Shown piece by piece: positions 1 to 6,712 of a stretch of 35,093 bases of DNA. How positions within the stretch are numbered: the stretch's first letter is position 1; every line of letters begins with the position of its first letter. Source of the DNA: Polynucleobacter sp. GTDB taxonomy: Bacteria > Pseudomonadota > Gammaproteobacteria > Burkholderiales > Burkholderiaceae. The notes below the pieces were generated by a model that was not told the origin of the DNA, ran no database searches, and saw only the letters and a program-made list of their open reading frames with translations. Where the stretch lies: NCBI GenBank assembly GCA_016462905.1, contig JAEMSI010000018.1, positions 1-35,093 of the forward strand. Reading direction: 5' to 3'. Made by a program: the position numbers and the translations under genes.

Positions 1-551
1 TATTTAAGGCCTTTGAAGTCTTCTACTTTCTGAATTGGCTTTTTAAACCAACCTAAGGGTTGCGTTGGCATTGGACCATAAGGGAAAGAAATGACGTCGA
101 GTTTCAGACCATCGTAAATTTCTTTTAATAACTCTTTACCGCCCCCACGGTTGTGCCAAGCCAAAACCATATTGGCATCCATGCCGAAAGCGGGGCCTGA
201 TCCCCACAAGGCTAAAGCATTACTTTTGCCGTACCAGTAGGCCAAAACGCCATGACCACCATCGAGGGTTCCGCTAGAAACCGCATCTAACATATCGAAG
301 GCTTTTACAACTGAACCTGCGGGGAGGACTTCAATCTTTAAACGTCCACCTGACATTTGGTTAACAGTGTTTGCATAATCCAAAGCGTATTCATGGAAGA
401 TGTCCTTAGTAGGCCATGTGGATTGAAAGCGCAAATTAATGGTTTGCGCTTTAGAAATCATTGGAAAGCCGAGGGCTGCTGCGCCAGCGCTACCTACAGC
501 TGCACCTTTTAAAAACTTACGACGTGGTGCTTGTTTTTTAGTTTCGGACAT
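1..551 (-). CDS. TRAP transporter substrate-binding protein, DctP-type (3' end outside window)
   Basis: This is a periplasmic solute-binding subunit of a TRAP transporter, which delivers a small organic acid to a QM-type permease. The window holds the first 183 codons on the minus strand; the C-terminal part lies beyond base 1. The start at 551 has a good ribosome site, AGGAG, 7 nt upstream. The N-terminus is a Tat signal: PRRKFLK at residues 9-15, then a small-residue hydrophobic stretch ending around Ala-Gln-Thr. The mature part (FQSTWPTKDIFHEYA, then LKIEVLPAGSVV and LDGGHGVLAYWYGK) is typical of the DctP family branch that carries Tat signals and was linked to lactate, mandelate or chloroaromatic acids in relatives. 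The ligand cannot be told from the sequence. The permease genes are not in the window and probably follow downstream. A promoter-like block shared with other operons lies at 605-646. Confidence 0.88.
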   Translation of the reverse strand, partial: MSETKKQAPRRKFLKGAAVGSAGAAALGFPMISKAQTINLRFQSTWPTKDIFHEYALDYANTVNQMSGGRLKIEVLPAGSVVKAFDMLDAVSSGTLDGGHGVLAYWYGKSNALALWGSGPAFGMDANMVLAWHNRGGGKELLKEIYDGLKLDVISFPYGPMPTQPLGWFKKPIQKVEDFKGLK

Positions 552-604
552 GCATATCTCCTAAGAAGTATCAAATTTGAATAAAACGGTAAAACAAGAG
601 AGTC

Positions 605-646
605 ATTGTATGACGATTCAAGTTTGCGAAATATCGGGTAAACCCT
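605..646 (-). promoter_or_regulatory. Promoter-like block with AGGGTTTACCC upstream of the TRAP gene
   Basis: Read on the minus strand, AGGGTTTACCC (646-636) is followed by TATTTCGCAAACTTGA and then a -10-like TACAAT (610-605), 54 nt before the start codon at 551. There is no TTGACA-like -35 at 17 bp. The same 11-mer and a 13/16 match to the following 16 bases occur upstream of the formate dehydrogenase genes at 23390. The position of the 11-mer, centred about 31 bp before the -10, is where a class II activator would bind. The regulator is unknown. Confidence 0.5.
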
Positions 647-739
647 TTAATGATGGCATTGTGGTTTTTAAGGGTTGGGTTCTAGGGGCTCATTTTGAAC
701 GGGTCGTGATACGATTCAGGTTGACTTAAATTTGTTGCA

Positions 740-769
740 TTGCATCATGATTGGTCATCCTTTTATAAT
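740..769 (+). promoter_or_regulatory. Promoter of tRNA-Leu
   Basis: A perfect -10 hexamer TATAAT lies at 764-769, ten bases before the mature 5' end of the tRNA at 780. The best -35 candidate is a weak TTGCAT at 740-745 with an 18 bp spacer. Confidence 0.6.
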
Positions 770-779
770 GTTTTTTCCT

Positions 780-868
780 GCCCGAGTGGTGAAATCGGTA
801 GACACAGCAGATTTAAAATCTGCCGACTCAAAAAAGTCATGCCGGTTCGATTCCGGCCTCGGGCACCA
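780..868 (+). tRNA. tRNA-Leu (anticodon UAA)
   Basis: This is a class II tRNA of 89 nt with encoded CCA. The acceptor stem GCCCGAG pairs with CTCGGGC, followed by discriminator A and CCA at 866-868. The anticodon stem GCAGA/TCTGC (807-811, 819-823) closes loop TTTAAAA, giving anticodon TAA at 814-816. The T arm GCCGG-TTCGATT-CCGGC is perfect. The long variable arm between the anticodon and T stems is as expected for leucine. It reads UUA and, by wobble, UUG. Its 3' end is only 4 nt from the stop codon of the convergent gene at 873. Confidence 0.97.
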
Positions 869-872
869 CAGG

Positions 873-1649
873 TTATTGAACGCAACGAAAGCCAATGTAA
901 ACCACCGCTAAATCATTAGTTTTAGTGGCTAAATTGGCTTCTTTTTGTTGGTCTGCGCCATACCACCAAGAGGCGCCGCGGGTAATTCGTTGACCATTTA
1001 GTTCGGTTGCAGTCCATTCCCAAACGTTGCCACCCATGTCGAATAGACCATTAATACCAGCTTGGGTAGTTGCCACTAGTACATGGCCAGTACCCCTCGT
1101 CAGCGCCCCATCTGGAGCAAGCCCTTTGTAATTACCACATTCACCACTAAGGCAGTGCGAGCCCTTAGCACTTAGGCCGTTTGGGTATAAGTAGCGCTGC
1201 CCTTTGGTAAAAGCAGGGGGTGGATTAATACGTTGTTCTAAATAAGCTGCATTAGTCCATTCGCTATCGCTTGGTAAGCGCTTGCCATAAAAACGGCATA
1301 TGGTTTCGGCTTCTATGGCATTTAAATGAACCGCAGGCTCTTGGTCTTGGGCTGGTACGCCATAGGGTGTAAGCCATGTCCAACCTGGTTTTTTTATAAA
1401 ACCCACTTCATAACTTAAGCCACCACCTTTTTGCTCTGCTACGCTCTTAAACTGAGTTTTTTGTGCAAAACGTTTTACTTCGCCAATCGTCATTTCATGT
1501 TGATCCCAAATCACATCACCAATTTTGACTGTTGGAATAGTGGATTGATTGGTGTTTGCAAAAGAGGAGGCGTTAGAAAAAATAAATAAAGCAAGAACCA
1601 AACCAGGCAAGGTTTTAAGAAATAGTTTAAAAAATAAATAGTGAGTCAT
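873..1649 (-). CDS. Exported SUMF1/FGE-fold protein without the catalytic cysteine pair
   Basis: A 258-residue protein with an N-terminal signal peptide (hydrophobic 11-29, likely cleavage after Ala31) followed by one formylglycine-generating-enzyme-type sulfatase-modifying domain. Family marks are RLPSDSEWTNAA at 124-135, NGLFDMGGNVWEW at 200-212, RGASWW at 224-229 and the C-terminal GFRCV at 253-257. Active FGE needs two cysteines shortly after the RGGSW-type motif; here the stretch 230-252 has none, so it is probably not a sulfatase-activating enzyme. Related non-catalytic members act in binding or in other periplasmic modifications; the role here is unknown. Cysteines 166 and 171 may form a disulfide. 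No sulfatase gene is in the window. The start at 1649 is 22 bp from the divergent start at 1672, so its promoter must lie within or very close to the neighbour's coding sequence. No strong ribosome site is visible; AGGG lies about 13 nt upstream. Confidence 0.82.
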   Translation of the reverse strand: MTHYLFFKLFLKTLPGLVLALFIFSNASSFANTNQSTIPTVKIGDVIWDQHEMTIGEVKRFAQKTQFKSVAEQKGGGLSYEVGFIKKPGWTWLTPYGVPAQDQEPAVHLNAIEAETICRFYGKRLPSDSEWTNAAYLEQRINPPPAFTKGQRYLYPNGLSAKGSHCLSGECGNYKGLAPDGALTRGTGHVLVATTQAGINGLFDMGGNVWEWTATELNGQRITRGASWWYGADQQKEANLATKTNDLAVVYIGFRCVQ

Positions 1650-1671
1650 TTAATTTTGATACCCTAGTGAA

Positions 1672-2343
1672 ATGCCCTTAATTAAAAGTCCTTTTATAGC
1701 ATTATTTACTAAGCATTTCAGCTTTGGTATTTATTGCTTTGTCTTTATTTTTTCACAATCGGTATTGGCTAATAATGAGGCCATTAAGGAAGCGCCCAAG
1801 GAAAACAGCAAAGAAATTAGCAAAGATATTCCCAGGGCCGAGATCCTTAAAGTCGATGTTTTGGGTGTTTATTTCACTCCGCCCACGGGAGCTGCTAAAG
1901 AGTTAATTCGCTATATTGATGGTGCTAAGAAAAGCATTCAAGTGCAAGCCTATAGTTTTACGTATGCCATGGTTGCTGAAGCCTTGGCTAAGGCTGCGCA
2001 GAGGGGTTTAGTAGTGCAGGTAATTCAGGACGCCAAGACCGCCCAAAACAATACCGCAGTGATTGGTGTTTTATTACAAGGCGGAGTGCTTGTGCGCGGA
2101 GATCGTGCCCATGCCATCGCACACAATAAGGTGATGGTGATTGATAGTGAGATTGTGGTGACGGGGAGTTATAACTTTACCAATAGCGCTGAAACCCGCA
2201 ACGCAGAGAATTTATTGATTCTGCGTTCTGTGCAATTAGCTCAGCAATACAGTAGGAATTTCACAAGCCACTGGGAGCATAGCTATCCCATCACAAAAGC
2301 GTCTTTGGAAAAATCCGTTAGCGGCTTTGGTGCCAAGCCTTAG
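1672..2343 (+). CDS. Exported PLD-superfamily nuclease (Nuc-like), single HKD motif
   Basis: A 223-residue protein with a hydrophobic N-terminal segment (about residues 16-33, ending VLA-NN) that should be a signal peptide, then a charged linker and one phospholipase D fold. The HKD motif is H151-N-K153 with D158, followed by TGSYNFT (164-170) and then A-E-T-R-N-A-E-N. A single HKD motif and this length fit the Nuc endonuclease group, which works as a homodimer and cleaves DNA without specificity, with metal-independent phospho-histidine chemistry. In a periplasmic setting it may degrade incoming DNA for nutrition; that is inference. The gene is divergent from the FGE-like gene and converges on exbD with only 11 bp between stop codons. 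It lacks a clear Shine-Dalgarno sequence. Confidence 0.87.
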   Translation: MPLIKSPFIALFTKHFSFGIYCFVFIFSQSVLANNEAIKEAPKENSKEISKDIPRAEILKVDVLGVYFTPPTGAAKELIRYIDGAKKSIQVQAYSFTYAMVAEALAKAAQRGLVVQVIQDAKTAQNNTAVIGVLLQGGVLVRGDRAHAIAHNKVMVIDSEIVVTGSYNFTNSAETRNAENLLILRSVQLAQQYSRNFTSHWEHSYPITKASLEKSVSGFGAKP

Positions 2344-2354
2344 CTTAACAAGTT

Positions 2355-2774
2355 TTAATCGGGTTCAGTAATAAAACCTAATTTAGTGAGACCCGCGCGT
2401 CTTGCTGCTGCCAGAACTACAGCAACCGATTCATAACGCACATTTTTATCGGCACGCAAATTAATTTCGGGCTGCGGATCTTTTTTGGCAGCATTTTCAG
2501 CGTAGGTATTAAATGTTTTTAAATCAATTCCAGTATTGTTCCAAAAAATTTGACCTTTGGCATCAATGCTGAGTTGCACGGATTCGGGTTTGACTTCGTT
2601 TCGAACGCTGTTTGCTTTGGGCAATTCAATTTTGACTGCTTGCTGAATGACGGGGAGGGTAATCATAAAAATAATTAATAAAACCAACATGACATCCACC
2701 ATGGGAGTCATGTTGATTTCGGCCATTAAATTATCGCTGCCTTGCTCATCTGAAAAATTACTAAATGACATCAT
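2355..2774 (-). CDS. exbD: ExbD biopolymer transport protein
   Basis: A 139-residue ExbD/TolR-family protein: short cytoplasmic N-terminus, one membrane span at about 26-44 carrying the conserved proton-path aspartate D27 (in TPMVDVMLVLL), and a periplasmic domain ending in KLGFITEPD. With ExbB and TonB it couples the proton motive force to outer-membrane receptors. The start overlaps the exbB stop by ATGA (2771-2774), implying translational coupling. Two consecutive ATG codons are present; the second (2771) sits 7 nt from a GGGAG ribosome site and may be the one used. It could be called TolR by domain alone, but the adjacent tonB and the absence of tolA, tolB and pal argue for ExbD. Confidence 0.93.
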   Translation of the reverse strand: MMSFSNFSDEQGSDNLMAEINMTPMVDVMLVLLIIFMITLPVIQQAVKIELPKANSVRNEVKPESVQLSIDAKGQIFWNNTGIDLKTFNTYAENAAKKDPQPEINLRADKNVRYESVAVVLAAARRAGLTKLGFITEPD

Positions 2775-3469
2775 TCATCTCCCGAGTGAATGCGTGCACC
2801 AGTGACAAAATAGGAAAGCAAATCATTGGTAAAGCGGTTGAGATCATATACGGCTAATTTGTTGGCACGGTTGATGGCGTTATAGCCCAGCACCGCTGGA
2901 ATTGCTACTGCCAAACCGAGAGCGGTCATGATCAGCGCTTCGCCGATCGGGCCTGCCACTTGATCAATTTGCGCGCTGCCTGAACTGCTGATTGCAATTA
3001 AAGCATGATAGATGCCCCATACGGTTCCAAACAAACCAATAAAAGGAGCGGTTGCACCCGTCGATGCCAAGAAGGTCATGCCTTTTTGCAGTTGACTGGC
3101 TGATGCATCCACGCTATTTTTTAAACTGCGCATCATCCACTCGGAGTAATTGAGAGTTTGAAGAAGTTCGCGATGGTTACTGGATTGGCTTTGATGGTGT
3201 TTTGAGGCTTCCTCAGCATCTTTGGCAATTTGATAGAAGGGGTTTTGCTTAGGCGAGCTAAACGCATTGAGACCTTGCTCATAGGATTTAGCATGCCAAA
3301 ATCCAAGCAGTTCATTTTTGAGTTTTTTGAGATTGCGCAAACTCCATAAGCGACTGATCAAAATAACCCAGGTGGTAATGGATAAAAAGAGCAGCGCTAG
3401 CGCAACAAAGTGAGTAACGGCATCGCCCTCAACCCATAAATGCATTAAACCAAAAGTAGTATTGTTCAT
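2771..3469 (-). CDS. exbB: ExbB proton channel protein (MotA/TolQ/ExbB family)
   Basis: A 232-residue inner-membrane protein with three predicted spans: near 18-38, then a long cytoplasmic loop, then about 130-150 and 170-192. The family core is visible as LASTGATAPFIGLFGTVWG and, in the third span, GLAVAIPAVLGYNAI. ExbB forms the pentameric ring around ExbD that harvests the proton gradient for TonB. It begins 5 nt after the tonB stop and overlaps exbD by 4 nt, so the three proteins should be made together. No strong ribosome site of its own is seen, consistent with coupling to tonB. Confidence 0.93.
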   Translation of the reverse strand: MNNTTFGLMHLWVEGDAVTHFVALALLFLSITTWVILISRLWSLRNLKKLKNELLGFWHAKSYEQGLNAFSSPKQNPFYQIAKDAEEASKHHQSQSSNHRELLQTLNYSEWMMRSLKNSVDASASQLQKGMTFLASTGATAPFIGLFGTVWGIYHALIAISSSGSAQIDQVAGPIGEALIMTALGLAVAIPAVLGYNAINRANKLAVYDLNRFTNDLLSYFVTGARIHSGDE

Positions 3470-3474
3470 GGTGG

Positions 3475-4212
3475 TTAGTTTTTCAGATTAAATTTAATAA
3501 GCAAGTTAGTGGAAATTTTAGTTGGGGCGCCATTGACTATATAGGGTTTGAAGCGGTATCGCTTACCAATTTCGCTGGCTGCACGATCGAGTCTGGGGAA
3601 TGAACTGGATTGCAGTAAGGCAACGTCTTCGACCTCTCCATTGGTGCCAATAATAAGTCTTACCACGACCGTTCCTTGCTCGCCTGCCCGTTTGGAAAAA
3701 GAAGGATAGTAAGGGTCGGCATCGGGCTGAAACAAGACTTCCAGTTTACCAATATCAGTTTGAATCGGGGTGCCAGCTAAGCCGGGTGCTGCCGATGGGG
3801 GTGCTGTATTGGAATCGCTGGGCTTGGTTTCAGATGGTTTAACCGCTTCCTGTGGAGGGGGCGGAGGCGGGCTCGGTTTGCTGACTGCGCCCTTAGGATC
3901 TTGAATTTTTGGAGGCTCAGGCTTGGGCTCGGGTTTAGGCTCGGGTTTAACTACGGGCTTGGGTTCTAACTTGGGTTGTTCGGGTTTGGGTGCCGGCGGT
4001 TTTGGGGCTTGAGGTGGAACGGGCGTCTTCGGTTCGTTTGGATTAATCAAATTCGCCATGACCCGTTCATCGTTGTTTGAATCGGGCGTATTGACCATGC
4101 TGCGATGAAAATGAAATAAAAACAGTGCGTGTAAAAACAGCACAATCAAAATAATGATGCGATCTTGCCGACTAAAAGGAAGATGGAAATGGAAGCCGGC
4201 GGTTTGGTTCAT
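3475..4212 (-). CDS. tonB: TonB energy transducer
   Basis: A 245-residue protein with the TonB layout: cytoplasmic N-terminus, one membrane anchor at about 18-35 (IIILIVLFLHALFLF), a long proline-rich spacer at about 52-140 with Lys-Pro and Glu-Pro units and a PPPPPP run, and a C-terminal TonB domain from about 150 (YYPSFSKRAGEQGTVVVRL, then FPRLDRAASEIGKRYRFKP). It spans the periplasm and drives siderophore, heme or other TonB-dependent receptors. No receptor is encoded in the window, so the cargo is unknown. The start ATG overlaps the murI stop (ATGA, 4209-4212). The N-terminal FHFH and HFHRS histidines around the anchor are unusual but their meaning is not clear. Confidence 0.93.
   Translation of the reverse strand: MNQTAGFHFHLPFSRQDRIIILIVLFLHALFLFHFHRSMVNTPDSNNDERVMANLINPNEPKTPVPPQAPKPPAPKPEQPKLEPKPVVKPEPKPEPKPEPPKIQDPKGAVSKPSPPPPPPQEAVKPSETKPSDSNTAPPSAAPGLAGTPIQTDIGKLEVLFQPDADPYYPSFSKRAGEQGTVVVRLIIGTNGEVEDVALLQSSSFPRLDRAASEIGKRYRFKPYIVNGAPTKISTNLLIKFNLKN
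3914..3949. repeat. 12-bp tandem repeat inside tonB
   Basis: Two exact copies of a 12-bp unit (GGCTCGGGTTTA on the plus strand, 3926-3937 and 3938-3949) are preceded by a degenerate copy at 3914-3925. They encode the Lys-Pro-Glu-Pro units of the TonB spacer on the minus strand. In-frame gain or loss would change spacer length without breaking the gene. Confidence 0.75.
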
Positions 4213-5009
4213 AAAGTTAGAGTTTCACTACGAATTTGATGATCAACTGGGGATGGGTTAATTAATTGATCAACCCTATTATGAAGTTTTTTTCCATCAA
4301 GACTACTTTTTAATAAAAGTTGATAAGGTGTTTTTGAATCAACCAGCGCTTTTTCTTGAATTTGTCGACCCAATTGGCGAACCACTGCTTCGCTCGTATC
4401 GATGACCTTGATTTGCTTCCCTAAAATAGTTTCAATCAATGGATTCAGAAAAGGGTAATGGGTACAACCCAATACCAAGGTATCGGCACCCGCTTCTTGA
4501 ATTGGTTTAAGGTGGCTAGCCAACAATTGCTGAGTTTCAATCGTATGCGTTTTTCCTGCTTCGATGAGCGGTACCAAACCTGCCCCAGCTTGCTTAACAA
4601 AACGGCAATGTTGAGGCAGTGTTGCTAGTAGCGCATTAAATTTATCGCTACTTAAAGTGGCCTCGGTTGCTAGAACACCCACAATGCCATTTTGGGATTG
4701 CATCGCAGCAGGTTTAATACCGGGTTCAACTCCAATAATGGGGATGTTTGGCAAGGCCTCGCGAATTTTTCGGATCGCTTCAGCGGTCGCTGTATTGCAG
4801 GCTACCACGATGGCATCGCAACCGATGGTCGCAAGGTGTTGGCAGATTTTTAAACTGCGTTGTGCAATCCATTCTGCGGATCGTTCGCCATAAGGGGCAT
4901 TTGCTGAATCGGCGAAGTATACATAGTGATTTTTTGGTAATTGCCTGAGAGCCTCATTCAAAATTGAGAGGCCACCAATACCGGAATCGAATACGCCAAT
5001 CTGAGCCAA
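4209..5009 (-). CDS. murI: Glutamate racemase
   Basis: Glutamate racemase interconverts L- and D-glutamate, supplying D-Glu for peptidoglycan. The 266-residue product has the family's usual length and both catalytic cysteines: C71 in VVACNTATAEAI and C182 in LVLGCTHYPFL. The N-terminal IGVFDSGIGGLSIL substrate motif (4-17) is intact. The best start is a TTG at 5009 preceded by an AGAGA-type ribosome site; no ATG is placed better for the family's N-terminus. It lies 28 bp after the fumarase gene and overlaps tonB by 4 bp, so it is the middle of a fumarase-murI-tonB-exbB-exbD run. Confidence 0.95.
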   Translation of the reverse strand: MAQIGVFDSGIGGLSILNEALRQLPKNHYVYFADSANAPYGERSAEWIAQRSLKICQHLATIGCDAIVVACNTATAEAIRKIREALPNIPIIGVEPGIKPAAMQSQNGIVGVLATEATLSSDKFNALLATLPQHCRFVKQAGAGLVPLIEAGKTHTIETQQLLASHLKPIQEAGADTLVLGCTHYPFLNPLIETILGKQIKVIDTSEAVVRQLGRQIQEKALVDSKTPYQLLLKSSLDGKKLHNRVDQLINPSPVDHQIRSETLTL

Positions 5010-5037
5010 AAAATTCTCTTAAAAATAAACTACAAAA

Positions 5038-6561
5038 TTAGGCTACGGTAACTGGAATTTTTCCAATTTTGATTTGCCATTCTCTTGGCCCTGTTTCATG
5101 CATGGAGCTTCCTAGAGAATCCACTGCCACCGTAACGGGCATATCCTGAACATCAAACTCGTAAATGGCTTCCATGCCCAGATCGGCAAAGCCGACGACT
5201 TTGGATGATTTAATTGCTTTCGAAACTAAATAAGCAGCCCCGCCCACTGCCATCAAATAGGCAGAACGATGTTTTTTAATCGCAGCTATTGCCACTGGCC
5301 CGCGTTCGGCTTTGCCAATCATTGCTAATAGACCGGTTTGAGCCAGCATCATTTCGGTAAATTTATCCATACGAGTTGAGGTGGTGGGACCCGCTGGGCC
5401 AACTGCTTCATCGCGTACGGGGTCAACTGGACCAACGTAATAAATCACACGGTTTTTAAAGCTAACCGGTAATGCCTCGCCTTTGGCCAACATATCTTGA
5501 ATGCGTTTGTGTGCAGCATCGCGCCCTGTCAAAATTTTTCCATTCAGCAATAGAGTTTGACCAGGCTTCCAACTGGCTACTTCTTCCGCAGTTAAATTAG
5601 CCAGATCGATACGCTTCGATTTTTTGGTGTCGGCTTGCCAAGTCACTTTGGGCCAATCTTCCAGAGAGGGGGCTTGAAAGTGAGCAGGGCCTGATCCATC
5701 TAAATGAAAATGCACATGTCGATTGGCGGCACAGTTTGGAATCATGGCTACGGGCAAGGAGGCCGCATGCGTGGGGTAATCCAAAATTTTGACGTCTAAT
5801 ACTGTAGTGAGCCCACCAAGACCTTGGGCGCCTACCCCTAATTGATTTACCTTTTCATAAATTTCTAGACGCAATTCTTCGGCGCGATTTTTTGCGCCCC
5901 GTTTGATTAGATCTTGAATATCGACCGGTGACATTAGGGATTCTTTGGCTAATAAAGCAGCCTTCTCGGGCGTACCACCAATTCCTATTCCTAAGACACC
6001 AGGAGGGCACCAGCCTGCACCCATGGTAGGGATGGTTTTTAAAACCCAATCGACAATCGAGTCCGATGGATTGAGCATGATCATTTTGGCTTTGTTTTCA
6101 GAGCCGCCTCCTTTGGCAGCACAAATCACGTCCACTTGATCACCAGTAACCATCTCATAGTGAATCACTGCAGGGGTGTTGTCACCCGTATTTTTTCTTT
6201 TGCCAGCAGGATCGGCTAAAACAGAACCACGCAGTGGATTATTGGGATCTAGGTAAGCGCGTCGCACCCCTTCATTAATCATGTCGCTGACACTCATCGT
6301 GGCATCAGCCCATTGCACATTCATACCAATCTTGATAAACACCACCGCGATGCCGGTATCTTGGCAGATCGGTCTTTTACCTTCTGCGCACATCCGGCTA
6401 TTCGTCAAAATTTGTGCAATGGCATCTTTTGCGGCTGGGCCTTGTTCCATCTCATAGGCCTTGCCCATGGCGGTAATAAAATCTTTAGGGTGGTAATACG
6501 AGATAAATTGAAACGCATCAGCAATGCTCTGAATTAAGTCATTTTGGCGAATTTGGGTCAT
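5038..6561 (-). CDS. fumA: Fumarate hydratase, class I (4Fe-4S)
   Basis: Class I fumarase converts fumarate to L-malate in the TCA cycle with an oxygen-sensitive 4Fe-4S cluster. The 507-residue protein carries both parts in one chain: an N-terminal alpha domain with the cluster cysteines (C66 in RPICQDTGIA, one in WCPPGVLGIGIGGT near 185, one in PNCAANRHVHFHLDG near 279) and a C-terminal beta domain (GRDAAHKRI, then VGPAGPTTSTRMD). The length matches the single-chain enzymes of betaproteobacteria. The related L(+)-tartrate dehydratase is the main alternative, but those are usually two chains. The gene leads the murI-tonB-exbBD run and is divergent from acs across a 151-bp spacer. Ribosome site weak. 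Confidence 0.92.
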   Translation of the reverse strand: MTQIRQNDLIQSIADAFQFISYYHPKDFITAMGKAYEMEQGPAAKDAIAQILTNSRMCAEGKRPICQDTGIAVVFIKIGMNVQWADATMSVSDMINEGVRRAYLDPNNPLRGSVLADPAGKRKNTGDNTPAVIHYEMVTGDQVDVICAAKGGGSENKAKMIMLNPSDSIVDWVLKTIPTMGAGWCPPGVLGIGIGGTPEKAALLAKESLMSPVDIQDLIKRGAKNRAEELRLEIYEKVNQLGVGAQGLGGLTTVLDVKILDYPTHAASLPVAMIPNCAANRHVHFHLDGSGPAHFQAPSLEDWPKVTWQADTKKSKRIDLANLTAEEVASWKPGQTLLLNGKILTGRDAAHKRIQDMLAKGEALPVSFKNRVIYYVGPVDPVRDEAVGPAGPTTSTRMDKFTEMMLAQTGLLAMIGKAERGPVAIAAIKKHRSAYLMAVGGAAYLVSKAIKSSKVVGFADLGMEAIYEFDVQDMPVTVAVDSLGSSMHETGPREWQIKIGKIPVTVA

Positions 6562-6712
6562 TTTTTACTTTGGGTAATAATTTAGAGGTTGATAGGGTCT
6601 ATTTTAAGGGTTTGCCATAGGGCACATCGTTTCTTGGATCACTTATCGTCATATGAGATTGATCAAAAGCAATGGCTGTTCTTATTCTTAGAGAATATAA
6701 GGGGTTTTAGAA
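6562..6712. promoter_or_regulatory. Divergent fumarase/acs intergenic region
   Basis: These 151 bp separate the divergent fumarase and acs starts. For acs there are two promoter readings: TTGATC (6659-6664), 18 bp, TATTCT (6683-6688); or a weaker member of the AGGGTTT family, with AGGGTTTGCC at 6607-6616 and AGGGCACATCG at 6619-6629, followed by CTTAT-N5-TATGAG (6642-6657). The 13-bp palindrome ATTCTTAGAGAAT (6684-6696) lies just before the strong ribosome site AAGGGG (6699-6704), so it could be an operator or a leader hairpin. For fumarase only a TAAAAT-like -10 is visible on the minus strand. Confidence 0.45.

Noticed and set aside
3900..4030. Repeat array such as a CRISPR or satellite
   Set aside because: The repeated GGCTCGGGTTTA units are in frame and encode the Lys-Pro-Glu-Pro spacer of TonB; there are no spacers.
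6615..6640. Sigma54 promoter before acs (GGGCAC then TTTCT)
   Set aside because: The GC doublet of the -12 element is missing, and the same GGGCAC occurs elsewhere without the second element.
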